NCBI GenBank assembly: GCA_021325385.1
Contig: JAJPHH010000085.1
Span: 1 to 61,080, forward strand
Source of the DNA: Alphaproteobacteria bacterium
Lineage (GTDB): Bacteria > Pseudomonadota > Alphaproteobacteria > Rhizobiales > Beijerinckiaceae
Direction of reading: 5' to 3'
DNA: 61,080 nt
In this document: one piece after another, positions 9,147 through 17,960 of the stretch
Layout of the letters: each line of letters starts with the position of its first letter
Numbering within the stretch: the first letter of the stretch is position 1
Translations under genes and position numbers: made by a program
Notes under the pieces: model-generated
What the model saw: the letters and a program-made list of their open reading frames with translations, nothing else
What the model was told of the DNA's origin: nothing
Database searches by the model: none

Positions 9147-9644
9147 ATGAAGTTTGCGGCTTTCGGGGCGCTGTCGGTCGCCATAGGGTTGTCCGGCTCG
9201 GCTTACGCGGACGGGCTCCAAAAGGCGTATTCGGCCGTGGGAAGCTACCTCCAGAGTCGCGGCGGCGGCCTCGCCCCGTTCTATGCTTCGTGTCCGAAGG
9301 TCGATAACGACGAGTGGCAATCGGTCGCGTCAGCGCTGGTCGTACCTTTGAGCCAGACGGACAGCGCCGTGCTGGTCAACACCAGCATGTGCAACGGAGG
9401 CAACGGATCGGGGCAATATCTCGCGATCACGCAGCGCGGCGCAACGCGACTCGTCCTCGATGCCGGATTGGGCGATATGAGTTTCCTCGCCAGCAACGCC
9501 TATTTCTACGGCGACACTCTGACGCTCTACGGAAGCCGGTGGCTGCCAAACGACCCTCACTGCTGCCCCTCGAAGAAGGCTAACCTGGAGTTCAATCTCA
9601 AGACGGGCGGCCGGAAGCTCACCATTCTGAACGACAGCAACTGA
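9147..9644 (+). CDS. Secreted protein of unknown function
   Basis: The 165-residue protein starts with a clear signal peptide (hydrophobic core at 4-18, likely cleaved after AYA-D at about 22). The mature part has paired cysteines and ends with a segment, GSRWLPNDPHCCPSKKANLEF, that recalls the CCPS region of LppP/LprE-type lipoproteins, but that similarity is from memory and is weak. It lies just after tRNA-Tyr on the same strand and is the first gene of a lower-GC patch. Likely periplasmic. No enzymatic motif is visible. Confidence 0.7.
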   Translation: MKFAAFGALSVAIGLSGSAYADGLQKAYSAVGSYLQSRGGGLAPFYASCPKVDNDEWQSVASALVVPLSQTDSAVLVNTSMCNGGNGSGQYLAITQRGATRLVLDAGLGDMSFLASNAYFYGDTLTLYGSRWLPNDPHCCPSKKANLEFNLKTGGRKLTILNDSN

Positions 9645-9711
9645 TCGCCAACCACGCGGCTCTTTTCGATCGCTTGAAAGATGATGTGGCGAGAGCCCGG
9701 TGGCCGCAAGG

Positions 9712-10557
9712 TCAGGGCGACCCCACCTCGAAGACCGCGCCCTCGCAGCCGGGAGAAACTGCGAAGCCCGGCTTTACCTTCCGAATTTCATCCGACAGCA
9801 GGCGATCAAGCTTTTCATCGTCATGATCCGGATCATGGTGAAATGGAACCAACTCCTTTGCGCCGACATAGGCTGCGAATTCAAAAGCGTGTCGGTACGA
9901 GCTATGCCCCCATCCTACGCATCGTTCGTACTCCGCGTCCGTGTATTGGGCGTCGTGAATAAGAAGGTCGGCGTCGACTGCGAGATCGAAACCGGACACC
10001 CACTCGCGTCCAGGCCATTGGCCGCGGCGCAAACAAAGAGCAGGTTCGTGATCGCTCATATAGGCAATGACGCCGCCATCCCCCTCGATTCGGTACCCCA
10101 CCGTCGGCCCAGGATGGGAAACGAGCGACGTCAGAATGCAAAACGGCCCCACATCGAACTTCGACCGCGGCACGTGATGACAGGTGACCCTCGGCAGATC
10201 GCGAAGATGTACGGGAAACAGCGGCGGAGAGAGATAGCGTGAGAGGCGGGCCTCCAGCGGGAGCGCGCTGCTTGCGGGTCCCCAAATGTGAACGTCGATA
10301 GCCGGATCATAAATTGGCGGAAAAAATCCCAGCCCTTGAATATGATCCATGTGGAGATGGGTCAGAAGGATGTCGACGCGAGTCGTCGCTGCCGATAGTT
10401 GAGCCCCTAGTCGACGGATCCCGGTCCCGGCGTCCAAGACCAGGAGAGCGCCGTTTTTTGCACACACCAGGACTGCAGGCGTGTTTCCCCCGTAGCGCGT
10501 CGTTTCGGGCCCGGGCGCCGGGATTGAGCCGCGAGTTCCGTAAAGCTTGGCGCGCAT
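9712..10557 (-). CDS. Metallo-beta-lactamase-fold phosphodiesterase-like hydrolase
   Basis: The 281-residue protein opens with KLYGTRGSIPAPGPETTRYG, the hallmark start of a family of MBL-fold proteins related to cyclic phosphodiesterases such as PhnP. The metal-binding motif HLHMDH occurs at residues 67-72, a further aspartate lies in SDHEP, and the last histidine is near the C-terminus (PFHHDPDHDD). Its ATG overlaps the stop codon of the PAS gene by one base (TGATG), so the two are translationally coupled. Substrate is not determinable. The region has lower GC than its neighbours. The longer frame to 10782 lies inside the PAS gene and is rejected. Confidence 0.82.
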   Translation of the reverse strand: MRAKLYGTRGSIPAPGPETTRYGGNTPAVLVCAKNGALLVLDAGTGIRRLGAQLSAATTRVDILLTHLHMDHIQGLGFFPPIYDPAIDVHIWGPASSALPLEARLSRYLSPPLFPVHLRDLPRVTCHHVPRSKFDVGPFCILTSLVSHPGPTVGYRIEGDGGVIAYMSDHEPALCLRRGQWPGREWVSGFDLAVDADLLIHDAQYTDAEYERCVGWGHSSYRHAFEFAAYVGAKELVPFHHDPDHDDEKLDRLLSDEIRKVKPGFAVSPGCEGAVFEVGSP

Positions 10558-10946
10558 CAGTCGCTCAACTCCCAGAATAGCGCGACTGCGCCGAGAAATT
10601 CGCCCTGAACGCCATGAATCGGGATTGCCGACACTTCGAGGTGACGCTTGACGTCGTTGAGAGCGCGAATGAAGAAGCGCTGGCAGGCCGGACGCTGCTT
10701 GTGAAGGGCGATCATCAGCGGAAGTTCCTCGGGCTGTATAGGCCGGCCCTCGGCGTCGATCGGAGCAAAAACCGTCGACCATTCTTCAGCGGGCATGACG
10801 CCGGTCTCGTCGAACCGCCTCCCCAGTAGAATCTCGGCCGGCTCGTTGTAGAAGAGCAGTTTCCCGTTTGGATCAACAAGAAAGGTCGGAACGCTCAGGT
10901 ATCCGGCAAGTTGCCTTGTCAAAATGATCTGGATCGGGTGCGCCAT
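10557..10946 (-). CDS. PAS-domain protein
   Basis: The protein is 129 residues and is essentially a single PAS fold: YLSVPTFLVDPNGKLLFYNE, then PAEILLGRRFDE, and a C-terminal beta sheet ending GEFLGAVALFWELSD. There is no attached kinase, cyclase or DNA-binding domain. It is the first gene of a two-gene unit with the MBL-fold enzyme (one-base overlap of stop and start), so it may sense a ligand and modulate that enzyme; this is inference from coupling. Confidence 0.8.
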   Translation of the reverse strand: MAHPIQIILTRQLAGYLSVPTFLVDPNGKLLFYNEPAEILLGRRFDETGVMPAEEWSTVFAPIDAEGRPIQPEELPLMIALHKQRPACQRFFIRALNDVKRHLEVSAIPIHGVQGEFLGAVALFWELSD

Positions 10947-11287
10947 CGCGACTCTCCTGGAACGCTGTCATTTTCTTGCCTGGCGCTGGGAGCGGCTATT
11001 AAAACTGACCGAAAAAGCCGCCCCAAACAACCCCTCCGAATCGGCGGTCGCCCTCAGCCTCGACTCTGAGGGTCGCCATCAAGTCGGCGTACGTTCGTAA
11101 ATGGGTCCGGGACGGCTTCCATTTTGCTCCAAATCACGGATTGTTGCGGCCGGTTCGAACCCCGGAGCGGTGGCCTCTCCGAGCGCCGTCGCCTCGCGCT
11201 CGACCGGCCTGTTTGAATCCGGCCCGCACGGACATGATAACAAGGACTTTCGAGAGCGCCGCCGCGCGAGCCCGCAATGGAGTTCCC
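10947..11287. promoter_or_regulatory. Divergent intergenic region PAS gene / dac-like gene
   Basis: No gene is visible in these 341 bases. They must hold the promoters of the divergent PAS-MBL unit and the carboxypeptidase gene. An AT-rich stretch (about 11001-11020) is the most promoter-like part. The GGTTCGAACCCC at about 11151 resembles a tRNA T-arm but has no surrounding cloverleaf. Confidence 0.3.
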
Positions 11288-12094
11288 ATGAAGAGAATCG
11301 CCTTGCTGCTGATGCTTTTGATTTCCGCTGGCGCCGGCGCCGCGGCCGCCGAGACGCAAACCAAGGCGCCCTATGCGCTGCTGATCGATTCGAGCTCCGG
11401 CAAGGTCCTGCTGCAAAAGAATGCCGACACGCCGATGGCGCCCGCCTCGACCACCAAAATCCTCACCGCCGAAATCGTCTTCAGCGAGCTCGCCTCGGGG
11501 CGCCTGAAACTGGACGACACGTTCGTCGTCTCCGCTCATGCCGCGACCGAAGGCGATGCGGAATCGGGCGGGTCGAGCATGTTCGCTGAGGCGGGCAGCC
11601 GCGCGCGGGTTGAAGATCTCTTGCGCGGCCTGCTCGTCGCCTCGGGCAACGACGCTGCGATCGCCTTGGCCGAGGGGATCGCCGGCACGGAGGCGGCGTT
11701 CGCCAGGCTCATGAACGCGCATGCGCGCGCTATCGGCATGACGCATTCGCGCTTCGCCAATCCATGGGGCGGCCCGGGCAACCGCGCCACCCCGCGCGAC
11801 ATGGCGCGTCTCGCCGCTTACGTGATGACGACCTACCCGCAATATTATCACTATTTCGGCGAGAGCGAGTTCACGTGGAACGGCGTGCGACAGCAGAACC
11901 GCAATCCGCTGCTCCAGTTCGGCGCAGACGGCCTCAAGACCGGACATCTGGCGGCGAGCGGCTACGGGCTCGTCGCGTCGGGGGCGCGCGCCGGCCGCAG
12001 GCTGATCCTGGTGCTGAACGGCCTGAAGTCGGAAAAAGAGCGGGCGAGCGAAGGTCGGCGATTGCTCGAATGGGGGTTTCAGGAAGCGCGCTGA
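11288..12094 (+). CDS. D-alanyl-D-alanine carboxypeptidase (peptidase S11, low-molecular-mass PBP)
   Basis: These enzymes trim the terminal D-Ala from peptidoglycan stem peptides in the periplasm. A signal peptide (residues 1-21) is followed by the three penicillin-binding motifs: STTK at 54-57, SGN at 119-121 and KTG at 217-219. At 268 residues it ends shortly after the catalytic domain and lacks the C-terminal beta domain and amphipathic membrane anchor of DacA/DacC, so it is probably a soluble periplasmic enzyme like PBP7/8. The ATG at 11288 places the signal peptide at the N-terminus; the longer frame from 11141 does not. Confidence 0.92.
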   Translation: MKRIALLLMLLISAGAGAAAAETQTKAPYALLIDSSSGKVLLQKNADTPMAPASTTKILTAEIVFSELASGRLKLDDTFVVSAHAATEGDAESGGSSMFAEAGSRARVEDLLRGLLVASGNDAAIALAEGIAGTEAAFARLMNAHARAIGMTHSRFANPWGGPGNRATPRDMARLAAYVMTTYPQYYHYFGESEFTWNGVRQQNRNPLLQFGADGLKTGHLAASGYGLVASGARAGRRLILVLNGLKSEKERASEGRRLLEWGFQEAR

Positions 12095-12105
12095 CGGCCC
12101 GCGAG

Positions 12106-13266
12106 TCAACGAAGGCCGAACCAGGCGAACGGCAAGGCGGCGGCGCAGAGGGCCGCCATCGGAAAGAACGCCGCGCCTCCGTACCTGGCGTAGAGAAATC
12201 CTGATGACAGGGTGACGGCCGCGGTGACGAGCCCTGCTGCAAAGCCATAAACGGATTGGGCGGTTGCGGCGACGTTGCTCGGTATCGAGGCGCTCATCAT
12301 TCGCATGCAGGCGAGGTGGAGCAGCGCGAAGGTCAGTCCATGGAGCGGCTGCAGGATCGAGAGCGTCCAGACGGAGTTCGTGACGGCTTCGACGCTCCAC
12401 CTCGTTATTCCCGCTGCCGTCGCCAGCGCAACCGCTCTACGCTCGCCGAGCCGGTCGAGCAATATCGGACCGATCAGAAGGAAAACGACGACTTCGGCGA
12501 CGACCGATTCCGACCATAGCAGGCTTATCGCCGGAGCGCCGATTCCGGCGCCGCTCCACCGGATCACCGCAAATGTGTCATTCATCGCATGACTGCCGAA
12601 GACCAGCGCCGCGACCAGGATCAAATTCCGAAATCGCGCGATGCGCACCAGGCGAGCCAATTCAATCGCGCCGGGCGCCGATCCGGCGCTGCGCGGCGCT
12701 GTTCGGGGGTCGGCGCTCGGCAGCAAGGCGGCGGCGCCGACCGCTGCGATCAGCATGGCCGCGTTGATCCAGATGGCCGGCGAGAGATCGCGGGGGCTTA
12801 TGAGCTGTCCCGCGACCACCGTACCCGACGCGAAAGCCGCCGAACCCGCGCCTCGAATCCAGCCGTATTCAAGCGGCGCGCCGTCTATCTGAGGTTTTGC
12901 TATATTGACCGACAACGCGTCGGCGATCGAGGTCGTCGGAGCAAGCGCCGCAGCCTGTACCAGGAACAAGATCAGGAGCAGCCAGAACGTATGAGCGCCT
13001 AACAAGGATAGGGCCGCCGCGGCCGCAAGAGCCGCACAGGATGCGAGCACAAGCCGCGGCGCGGCGATGAAATCGGCCAGAGCGCCGACCAGGGGGCCGG
13101 CGGCAAGCCGTATCAATATCGCTGCGCCGAGGATGAGCGAAATTTGCGGAGATGTTAGAGTTCTGGTCTCCAAGAACTTTGGCCAGAACGGCGACGCCAC
13201 GCCGAAGGCGCCGTACAAGGCGGTATAGAGAGCGATATAGGCGATGGACCGGTTAACGCTCGACAA
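12106..13266 (-). CDS. MFS transporter, MFS_1-like / PPP family
   Basis: The 386-residue protein is a 12-helix major facilitator. It begins NRSIAYIALYTALYGAFGVA and continues with PFWPKFLETRTLTSPQIS and the loop GPLVGALAD, typical of the phenylpropionate-permease-like (HcaT) group. Its start overlaps the end of the upstream MFS gene by 14 bases, so the two are translationally linked. The substrate is unknown. Confidence 0.85.
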   Translation of the reverse strand: MSSVNRSIAYIALYTALYGAFGVASPFWPKFLETRTLTSPQISLILGAAILIRLAAGPLVGALADFIAAPRLVLASCAALAAAAALSLLGAHTFWLLLILFLVQAAALAPTTSIADALSVNIAKPQIDGAPLEYGWIRGAGSAAFASGTVVAGQLISPRDLSPAIWINAAMLIAAVGAAALLPSADPRTAPRSAGSAPGAIELARLVRIARFRNLILVAALVFGSHAMNDTFAVIRWSGAGIGAPAISLLWSESVVAEVVVFLLIGPILLDRLGERRAVALATAAGITRWSVEAVTNSVWTLSILQPLHGLTFALLHLACMRMMSASIPSNVAATAQSVYGFAAGLVTAAVTLSSGFLYARYGGAAFFPMAALCAAALPFAWFGLR

Positions 13267-14515
13267 GACGCCCGCCGCGACCCTGCAGGGTCGGCTTCTC
13301 GGCCTCGAGAGCGTCGCGCCCGGATTTTGCGATCCCCGCCTTGCTTTCGCCGATCGGGTCGGGCGAACGCGCCGCGCCGCGCCGCTCCATCATCCGCGCC
13401 ACGAGAAAGCACAGCAGAATGGCGACGGCGAGGATGGGCGCAATGAGGTAGGCGCGCGAGAGGCCGACGCGATCGGCAAGCGCGCCAAGCGCAATGGGCG
13501 CGGTCAGCACCGCGGCGCCGGCGGCGAGGCCGCTTCGCGCGCTCGCAGCGCCGCCCGCGCTTCCGGCCGCGCCAATCGCGAAACTCAACGCCAGCGGATA
13601 AAGCAGCGCGATGGCGAGGCCGGCGAGAAACAAGCCGAACACTGTCACGACAGCCGGCGCTCCGCCCCAGAACGCGAGAAAGCCGGGCGCGATGAGGCAC
13701 AGCATCGCCGGACATAGAATCGCGGGCGCGATGCGCCGGACAAGCACGCTGCCAGCCGAGCGGCCGAGCAGCATCGCCGCCGGGAACGCCGCCGCGCTCG
13801 CCACCGCCGCCGGACGCGGCAGGCCTGCGACTTGCTCCAGATAGGCGGGGCTCCAGAGCAGCATGGTCATCTCCAGGGCCACGCCGAGCCCAAGCATGAC
13901 GAGAAACGCCCAGCTCGCCGGCGGCACCCGCTGGCCCGCGGCCAGCGCATGGGAGGGCCTTTCCGGCATCCGGTCCCGGAAAAACACCGCCGCGAGCAGC
14001 AGGCCGGAGGCGACGCCGAAGGCCAGCGCCGCGCGCCACCCTAAAGCGAGCGCGACAGCAATGCCGGTGGCGAAATTCGCGGCGATCGCGCAGGCGTAGG
14101 TCACTGCGCCGCACTCGGCGAACGCCTGATCCCGCGCGCCGCGATGCAAGTCGGCCAACAAATCTCCGACCACGCCAGGCAGCATGCCGCCGGTAAGGCC
14201 GATCAGCGCGCAGCCGGCGACGCTTGACGCGGCGTCGCCGGCCGTCGAGATCGCCAGCAGCCCTCCGATGCAGCCGGCCAAGCCGACCAGACAGGTCCAA
14301 CGCCGGCCGAGAGCGGTGAGCGCCCGCTCGGTGAACAAGCCGGTCGCCATCATTCCCCCGGCCATTGCGCTTGGATGGAGGCTGACGGCCGTGTAGCTCA
14401 GCCGCAATTCGTCGCGCAGGAAGGGGATGATGTTGCCTTGAAGGCTGATGATGAACGTGAAGAAGCCGCTCAGCAGGTAGGCGTACCAGGTCAGGCGCGT
14501 GCGGATCAGGGGCAT
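13253..14515 (-). CDS. MFS transporter
   Basis: A second major facilitator of 420 residues with about 12 hydrophobic helices. The early segment LLSGFFTFIISLQGNI and the GGMMATGLFTERALTALGRR motif-A-like loop support the call. It is first in the two-MFS unit and overlaps the next gene by 14 bases. It is not closely similar to its neighbour, so this is not a recent tandem duplication. Coupled MFS genes can form a two-part exporter, but each could also act alone. The C-terminal tail after about residue 385 is polar and basic. Confidence 0.85.
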   Translation of the reverse strand: MPLIRTRLTWYAYLLSGFFTFIISLQGNIIPFLRDELRLSYTAVSLHPSAMAGGMMATGLFTERALTALGRRWTCLVGLAGCIGGLLAISTAGDAASSVAGCALIGLTGGMLPGVVGDLLADLHRGARDQAFAECGAVTYACAIAANFATGIAVALALGWRAALAFGVASGLLLAAVFFRDRMPERPSHALAAGQRVPPASWAFLVMLGLGVALEMTMLLWSPAYLEQVAGLPRPAAVASAAAFPAAMLLGRSAGSVLVRRIAPAILCPAMLCLIAPGFLAFWGGAPAVVTVFGLFLAGLAIALLYPLALSFAIGAAGSAGGAASARSGLAAGAAVLTAPIALGALADRVGLSRAYLIAPILAVAILLCFLVARMMERRGAARSPDPIGESKAGIAKSGRDALEAEKPTLQGRGGRLVER

Positions 14516-14743
14516 GGGCGTTGTTTAGCGCCCTTTCGCGATCGACGCGCGCTTTTCTACGCTCGCCTTCGCTGCGGAGAGCGGCTAGCCAGGGCCGCCA
14601 TGGTCTGGAACGGTCGCTGGAACGCGCCGGCGGCGCATCGGCCTCGGTTCCGAACAATGGCGGCTTTGCGCCTCCATCGCCGCCCCGCTGGACACGCATT
14701 CGCTTGAAGGCCCGACGCGCGAGAGAGCCCCTACTTTGCCGCG

Positions 14744-15925
14744 CTACAGCTCGGATTCGATCGCGCGAAGCAGCCGGAAGCGGACCTCGCCGTCATCGGT
14801 CGCGAGCGAGATCACGAAGCGGACCCGCCCATGGCTCGACGTGTCGGCATAGCCGGCGAGCGTGCTGACCCCTTCCATGGTCCCGGTCTTGTCCATGCCG
14901 CCGTCATGGCCGTGGAGCAGGCCGGCATAGGGCGAAAAGAGCGCAAGGACCTCGGCGAGGCCGCGGGCGGTGAAGCGGTTGTCGCGGCTGATGCCGGAGC
15001 CCTCCTCGAGATGGATGGCCGAAGCAAGGCCATGCGCGGCGAGCATCTGGTTCGCGACTTGGAGCGATTTCTCGAGGCTGACCGGCGCGCCGAGCCGGCG
15101 CGCGCCGATCTCCAAGAAGACCTGGTTGGCGATGTAATTGTTCGAGGCGCGCAGCAGTTCAACGAGGATCTGCGACAGCGTCCGCGATTGACGGTGAATA
15201 TAGACGGGCGCCAGTCCGGCGGGCGCGGTCCCGGTCGTGATCTTGCCGCTCACGCTGCCGCCGGCTCGCTCGATGAAAGCTGCGATCAGTTCGCCCGCGT
15301 ATTGAAGGCTCGCCGCCGGGTCCTGGCTCAGGCTGATGCGGCCGCCGCCGTTCGGGGCCCGCGCCCGGAATTCGGCGATCGCGAGCGGAGTGAGCGGGGT
15401 CTGCTTCTCGCCGGAACGAACCTTGTCGCCGCTGCGCACCGCGGCGACCGTGTTGAAATTCACCGCGAGCGCGGAATTCGGCGCGTCATAGGCCTCGCTG
15501 TCGTTCTCGATTCCCGGAATGCGGAGGTTTGAAGGATAGTAGCTCGCGTCGAGCACGATGCCGGCGATCGGCGCCTTGCCGATCGCGGCGACCAATTCGG
15601 TCGCGAGCCGCGCCAGCTCCTCGGAGATCAGGAACGGATCGCCGCCGCCGCGGATATAGAGCGTCCGCTTGTCGTCGAGATAGAAGCTGGTCTGGAAACG
15701 GTAATCGCCGCCCAGGACCTCCATCGCCAGCCAAGCCGTCACGATTTTGGCGACGGAGGCCGGGACGAAGGGCTCGTCGGCGTTCTGGGCGACCAATTCG
15801 TCGCCCTGCCCGTCCACGACCAGCACGATCCCCTGCGGAGCGAGCGCGGCGACCTTCTCCTTGAGGCCAGCCATAGCCGGGATGGGCGCCAGCAGCAAAG
15901 CGAGGGCGAACAGGCGCGGCCACAT
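14744..15925 (-). CDS. dacB: D-alanyl-D-alanine carboxypeptidase/endopeptidase (peptidase S13, PBP4 type)
   Basis: This periplasmic enzyme cleaves D-Ala-D-Ala termini and DD-crosslinks during wall remodelling. It has a signal peptide (1-19) and the active-site motifs SVAK (57-60), SNN (261-263) and KTGT (346-349), with the inserted domain between SVAK and SNN that defines the S13 family. Length (393) is normal to slightly short. It lies 30 bases downstream of the MltB-type gene on the same strand, so a DD-endopeptidase and a lytic transglycosylase are likely produced together. Confidence 0.93.
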   Translation of the reverse strand: MWPRLFALALLLAPIPAMAGLKEKVAALAPQGIVLVVDGQGDELVAQNADEPFVPASVAKIVTAWLAMEVLGGDYRFQTSFYLDDKRTLYIRGGGDPFLISEELARLATELVAAIGKAPIAGIVLDASYYPSNLRIPGIENDSEAYDAPNSALAVNFNTVAAVRSGDKVRSGEKQTPLTPLAIAEFRARAPNGGGRISLSQDPAASLQYAGELIAAFIERAGGSVSGKITTGTAPAGLAPVYIHRQSRTLSQILVELLRASNNYIANQVFLEIGARRLGAPVSLEKSLQVANQMLAAHGLASAIHLEEGSGISRDNRFTARGLAEVLALFSPYAGLLHGHDGGMDKTGTMEGVSTLAGYADTSSHGRVRFVISLATDDGEVRFRLLRAIESEL

Positions 15926-15955
15926 CGCGAGGTTCCGGAGCGGGCGCAGCGTCCG

Positions 15956-16777
15956 TCACTCCGCCAGACGGTCGGCGAATTCGGCGAGCGTCTTGGCGTA
16001 GACCTCGGCGGCGTTCCATTCGAGCAGCACGGCGAAGTTCGGATCGCCCGGATCCCATTTCGCTCCCCTCTTCCAGCCATGCTGTTGCAGGAAATTGGCG
16101 GTCGAGGCGAGCGCGTCCGCCGCGTTGCTCATCAGATCGCCGCCGCGCGCCCCGTTCGAGGTGACCGCGAATTTGAGATAAGCCGACGGCATGAACTGCG
16201 TCTGGCCGAGTTCGCCGGCCCAGGCCCCGCGCATTTCCTGCGGCGTGAGAAGGCCGCGCTGGACGATCGTCAGAGCGTCGATGAGCTCGGCCCGATAGAG
16301 GTCGGCGCGGCGGCAATCGTAAGCGAGCGTCGCCAGCGCGCTGAAGGTCGGGTATTTGCCGAGATCGGCCCCGTAACTTGTCTCGAGGCCCCAGATCGCG
16401 ACCAGGACCGGACCTGGCACGCCGTAACGCTGTTCGATCCGCTCGAGCGGCTCGGCATAGGCGAGCAGCATGGTCTTGCCCCGCTTGATCCGGGCGGGCG
16501 TGATGTGCTGGGCGGCGAAGGCTTCGAAATTGCCCTGCCAGCCGGCTTGCCCGCGATCATGCGACAGGATGGAGCGATCGAACGTCGCCGTCGCCAGGGC
16601 GCTGTCGGCGACTTCCGGCGATATGCCGTCCTTCACCGCGACCTCTTTGAAATTCTCGAGCCAGGCCTTGAAACCCTCCGGACTGTCGCCGCAATCCGCC
16701 GCCCGCGCCGGCGCGACGAAAGCCAAGGCGAGGGCGAAGGCGAAACTGGCCACGAGTTTCCGATCTCTCCCGTGCAT
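15956..16777 (-). CDS. Lytic murein transglycosylase, MltB family
   Basis: MltB-type enzymes cleave the MurNAc-GlcNAc bond with formation of an anhydro sugar. The 273-residue protein has a signal peptide (about 1-27), the catalytic glutamate in WGLETSYG (Glu132), and the downstream GELGQTQFMPSAYLKFA segment characteristic of the family. No lipobox cysteine precedes the mature region, so it is probably soluble rather than lipid-anchored. No peptidoglycan-binding domain follows the catalytic domain. It is upstream of dacB. Confidence 0.93.
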   Translation of the reverse strand: MHGRDRKLVASFAFALALAFVAPARAADCGDSPEGFKAWLENFKEVAVKDGISPEVADSALATATFDRSILSHDRGQAGWQGNFEAFAAQHITPARIKRGKTMLLAYAEPLERIEQRYGVPGPVLVAIWGLETSYGADLGKYPTFSALATLAYDCRRADLYRAELIDALTIVQRGLLTPQEMRGAWAGELGQTQFMPSAYLKFAVTSNGARGGDLMSNAADALASTANFLQQHGWKRGAKWDPGDPNFAVLLEWNAAEVYAKTLAEFADRLAE

Positions 16778-16993
16778 GACCGCTCCACGTTTATCGAAAA
16801 GGATTTGGAGAAACGCCTAGCGGCCAATCGGGGCCGAACCTTGGCCGAGCCGGCGAGGCTGGCCCCAGGCGGGCGAGGCGCAGACGGCGTTTTCCGCCGT
16901 CGCCGAGCGGCGCTCCAGCTCTCTGGAGCGGCGGCAGGAGCCATTGTCGAGCGAGCGCGACAGCGCCGCCGGCGGAGCGGCGCGTCCTTTCGG

Positions 16994-17935
16994 CTATTGC
17001 AAGCCGGCCTGGATCAAGCCGCTGACGGTCACGTCGAAGCCGTTGTCGCCATAGGTGTAGATCGCGCCGCCATTGCTGACGGAGGTCGCTGCGCTATTGC
17101 CGACCACGACGGACCGGCTGAGCCGCAAAGCCGCGTTTGGTCCAATTGCGCCGAGCCCCGCGCCATTGTTGATCGAGGCGGAATCGCGGACCGTCAAAAC
17201 CGTCGCCGCCTGGTTTGCACTGGTGTCGGTGAAGAAGCCGCCGCCGCTATTGGCCGCGATGCTGTTGACGACCGAAACGCCGAGGGCCGAGGTCGAGGTC
17301 GAAAAGGAGCCGCTGAGGTCGACGGCTTCGGCGCCCGCATTTTCGATCGACACGTTCGAGACAAGCCCGTCAATTCCGGCTGATCCGCTCGGGATGACAT
17401 AAATCCCGTAGAAGCCGATATGGGAAATGACGGTGTCGGATATGGCGAAGGAGCTCGTGCTGCTCGGAGAAATAAAGACGCCCTTGCCGGTGAAATCCCG
17501 GATCGTACATTTCTCGATCACCAGCGAGGCGCCGGAGGAGAACTGGACGCCGATCGCGCCGATTCCGGTCCCCTCGATCGTCAGGCCGCGCAGGAGCACG
17601 GCGTCGTTCGCGCCGGCCGCGACGGTGATCGCCGTTCCGCCGGAGCCGATTTGCACGCCGGCCGTGCCGACGCCGTCATTGATGATGCTGATCGCCTTGC
17701 CGATCGTCACCGCGCCATAGCCGGCCGGGTCGAGCACGTCGACCTCGCCGCCGGCATTGGTCTGTGTGATGGCGTAGGCGAAGGTGCGGCAGGGCGTCGC
17801 GAGCCCGCAGGCGCCGCTATCGGCGCCCTTGCCGGAGACCCAGGTTCGGTTCGATAGCGCCTCGGCCGGCTGGACTGCGACGCCGAGCGCGAGGCTCGCG
17901 CCAAAAGCGGCGCTCAAAAAGGCGGTCCGATTCAC
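16994..17935 (-). CDS. Secreted right-handed beta-helix protein, paralogue 1
   Basis: The 313-residue protein has a signal peptide (1-26, AEALS) followed by RTWVSGKGADSGACG, a short cysteine pair, and a long run of irregular beta repeats rich in N, S, G and V, as in parallel beta-helix proteins. The conserved block VDVLDPAGYGAV is shared with the neighbouring gene. It has no catalytic residues of a pectate-lyase type that I can identify. It lies 25 bases downstream of its paralogue on the same strand, and both are probably exported. Confidence 0.8.
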   Translation of the reverse strand: MNRTAFLSAAFGASLALGVAVQPAEALSNRTWVSGKGADSGACGLATPCRTFAYAITQTNAGGEVDVLDPAGYGAVTIGKAISIINDGVGTAGVQIGSGGTAITVAAGANDAVLLRGLTIEGTGIGAIGVQFSSGASLVIEKCTIRDFTGKGVFISPSSTSSFAISDTVISHIGFYGIYVIPSGSAGIDGLVSNVSIENAGAEAVDLSGSFSTSTSALGVSVVNSIAANSGGGFFTDTSANQAATVLTVRDSASINNGAGLGAIGPNAALRLSRSVVVGNSAATSVSNGGAIYTYGDNGFDVTVSGLIQAGLQ

Positions 17936-17960
17936 GACGAATCTCCTTTCGCCAGGCTTT

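Noticed and set aside
11140-11200. GGTTCGAACCCC resembling a tRNA T-arm
   Set aside because: No acceptor, D-arm or anticodon stem can be formed around it.
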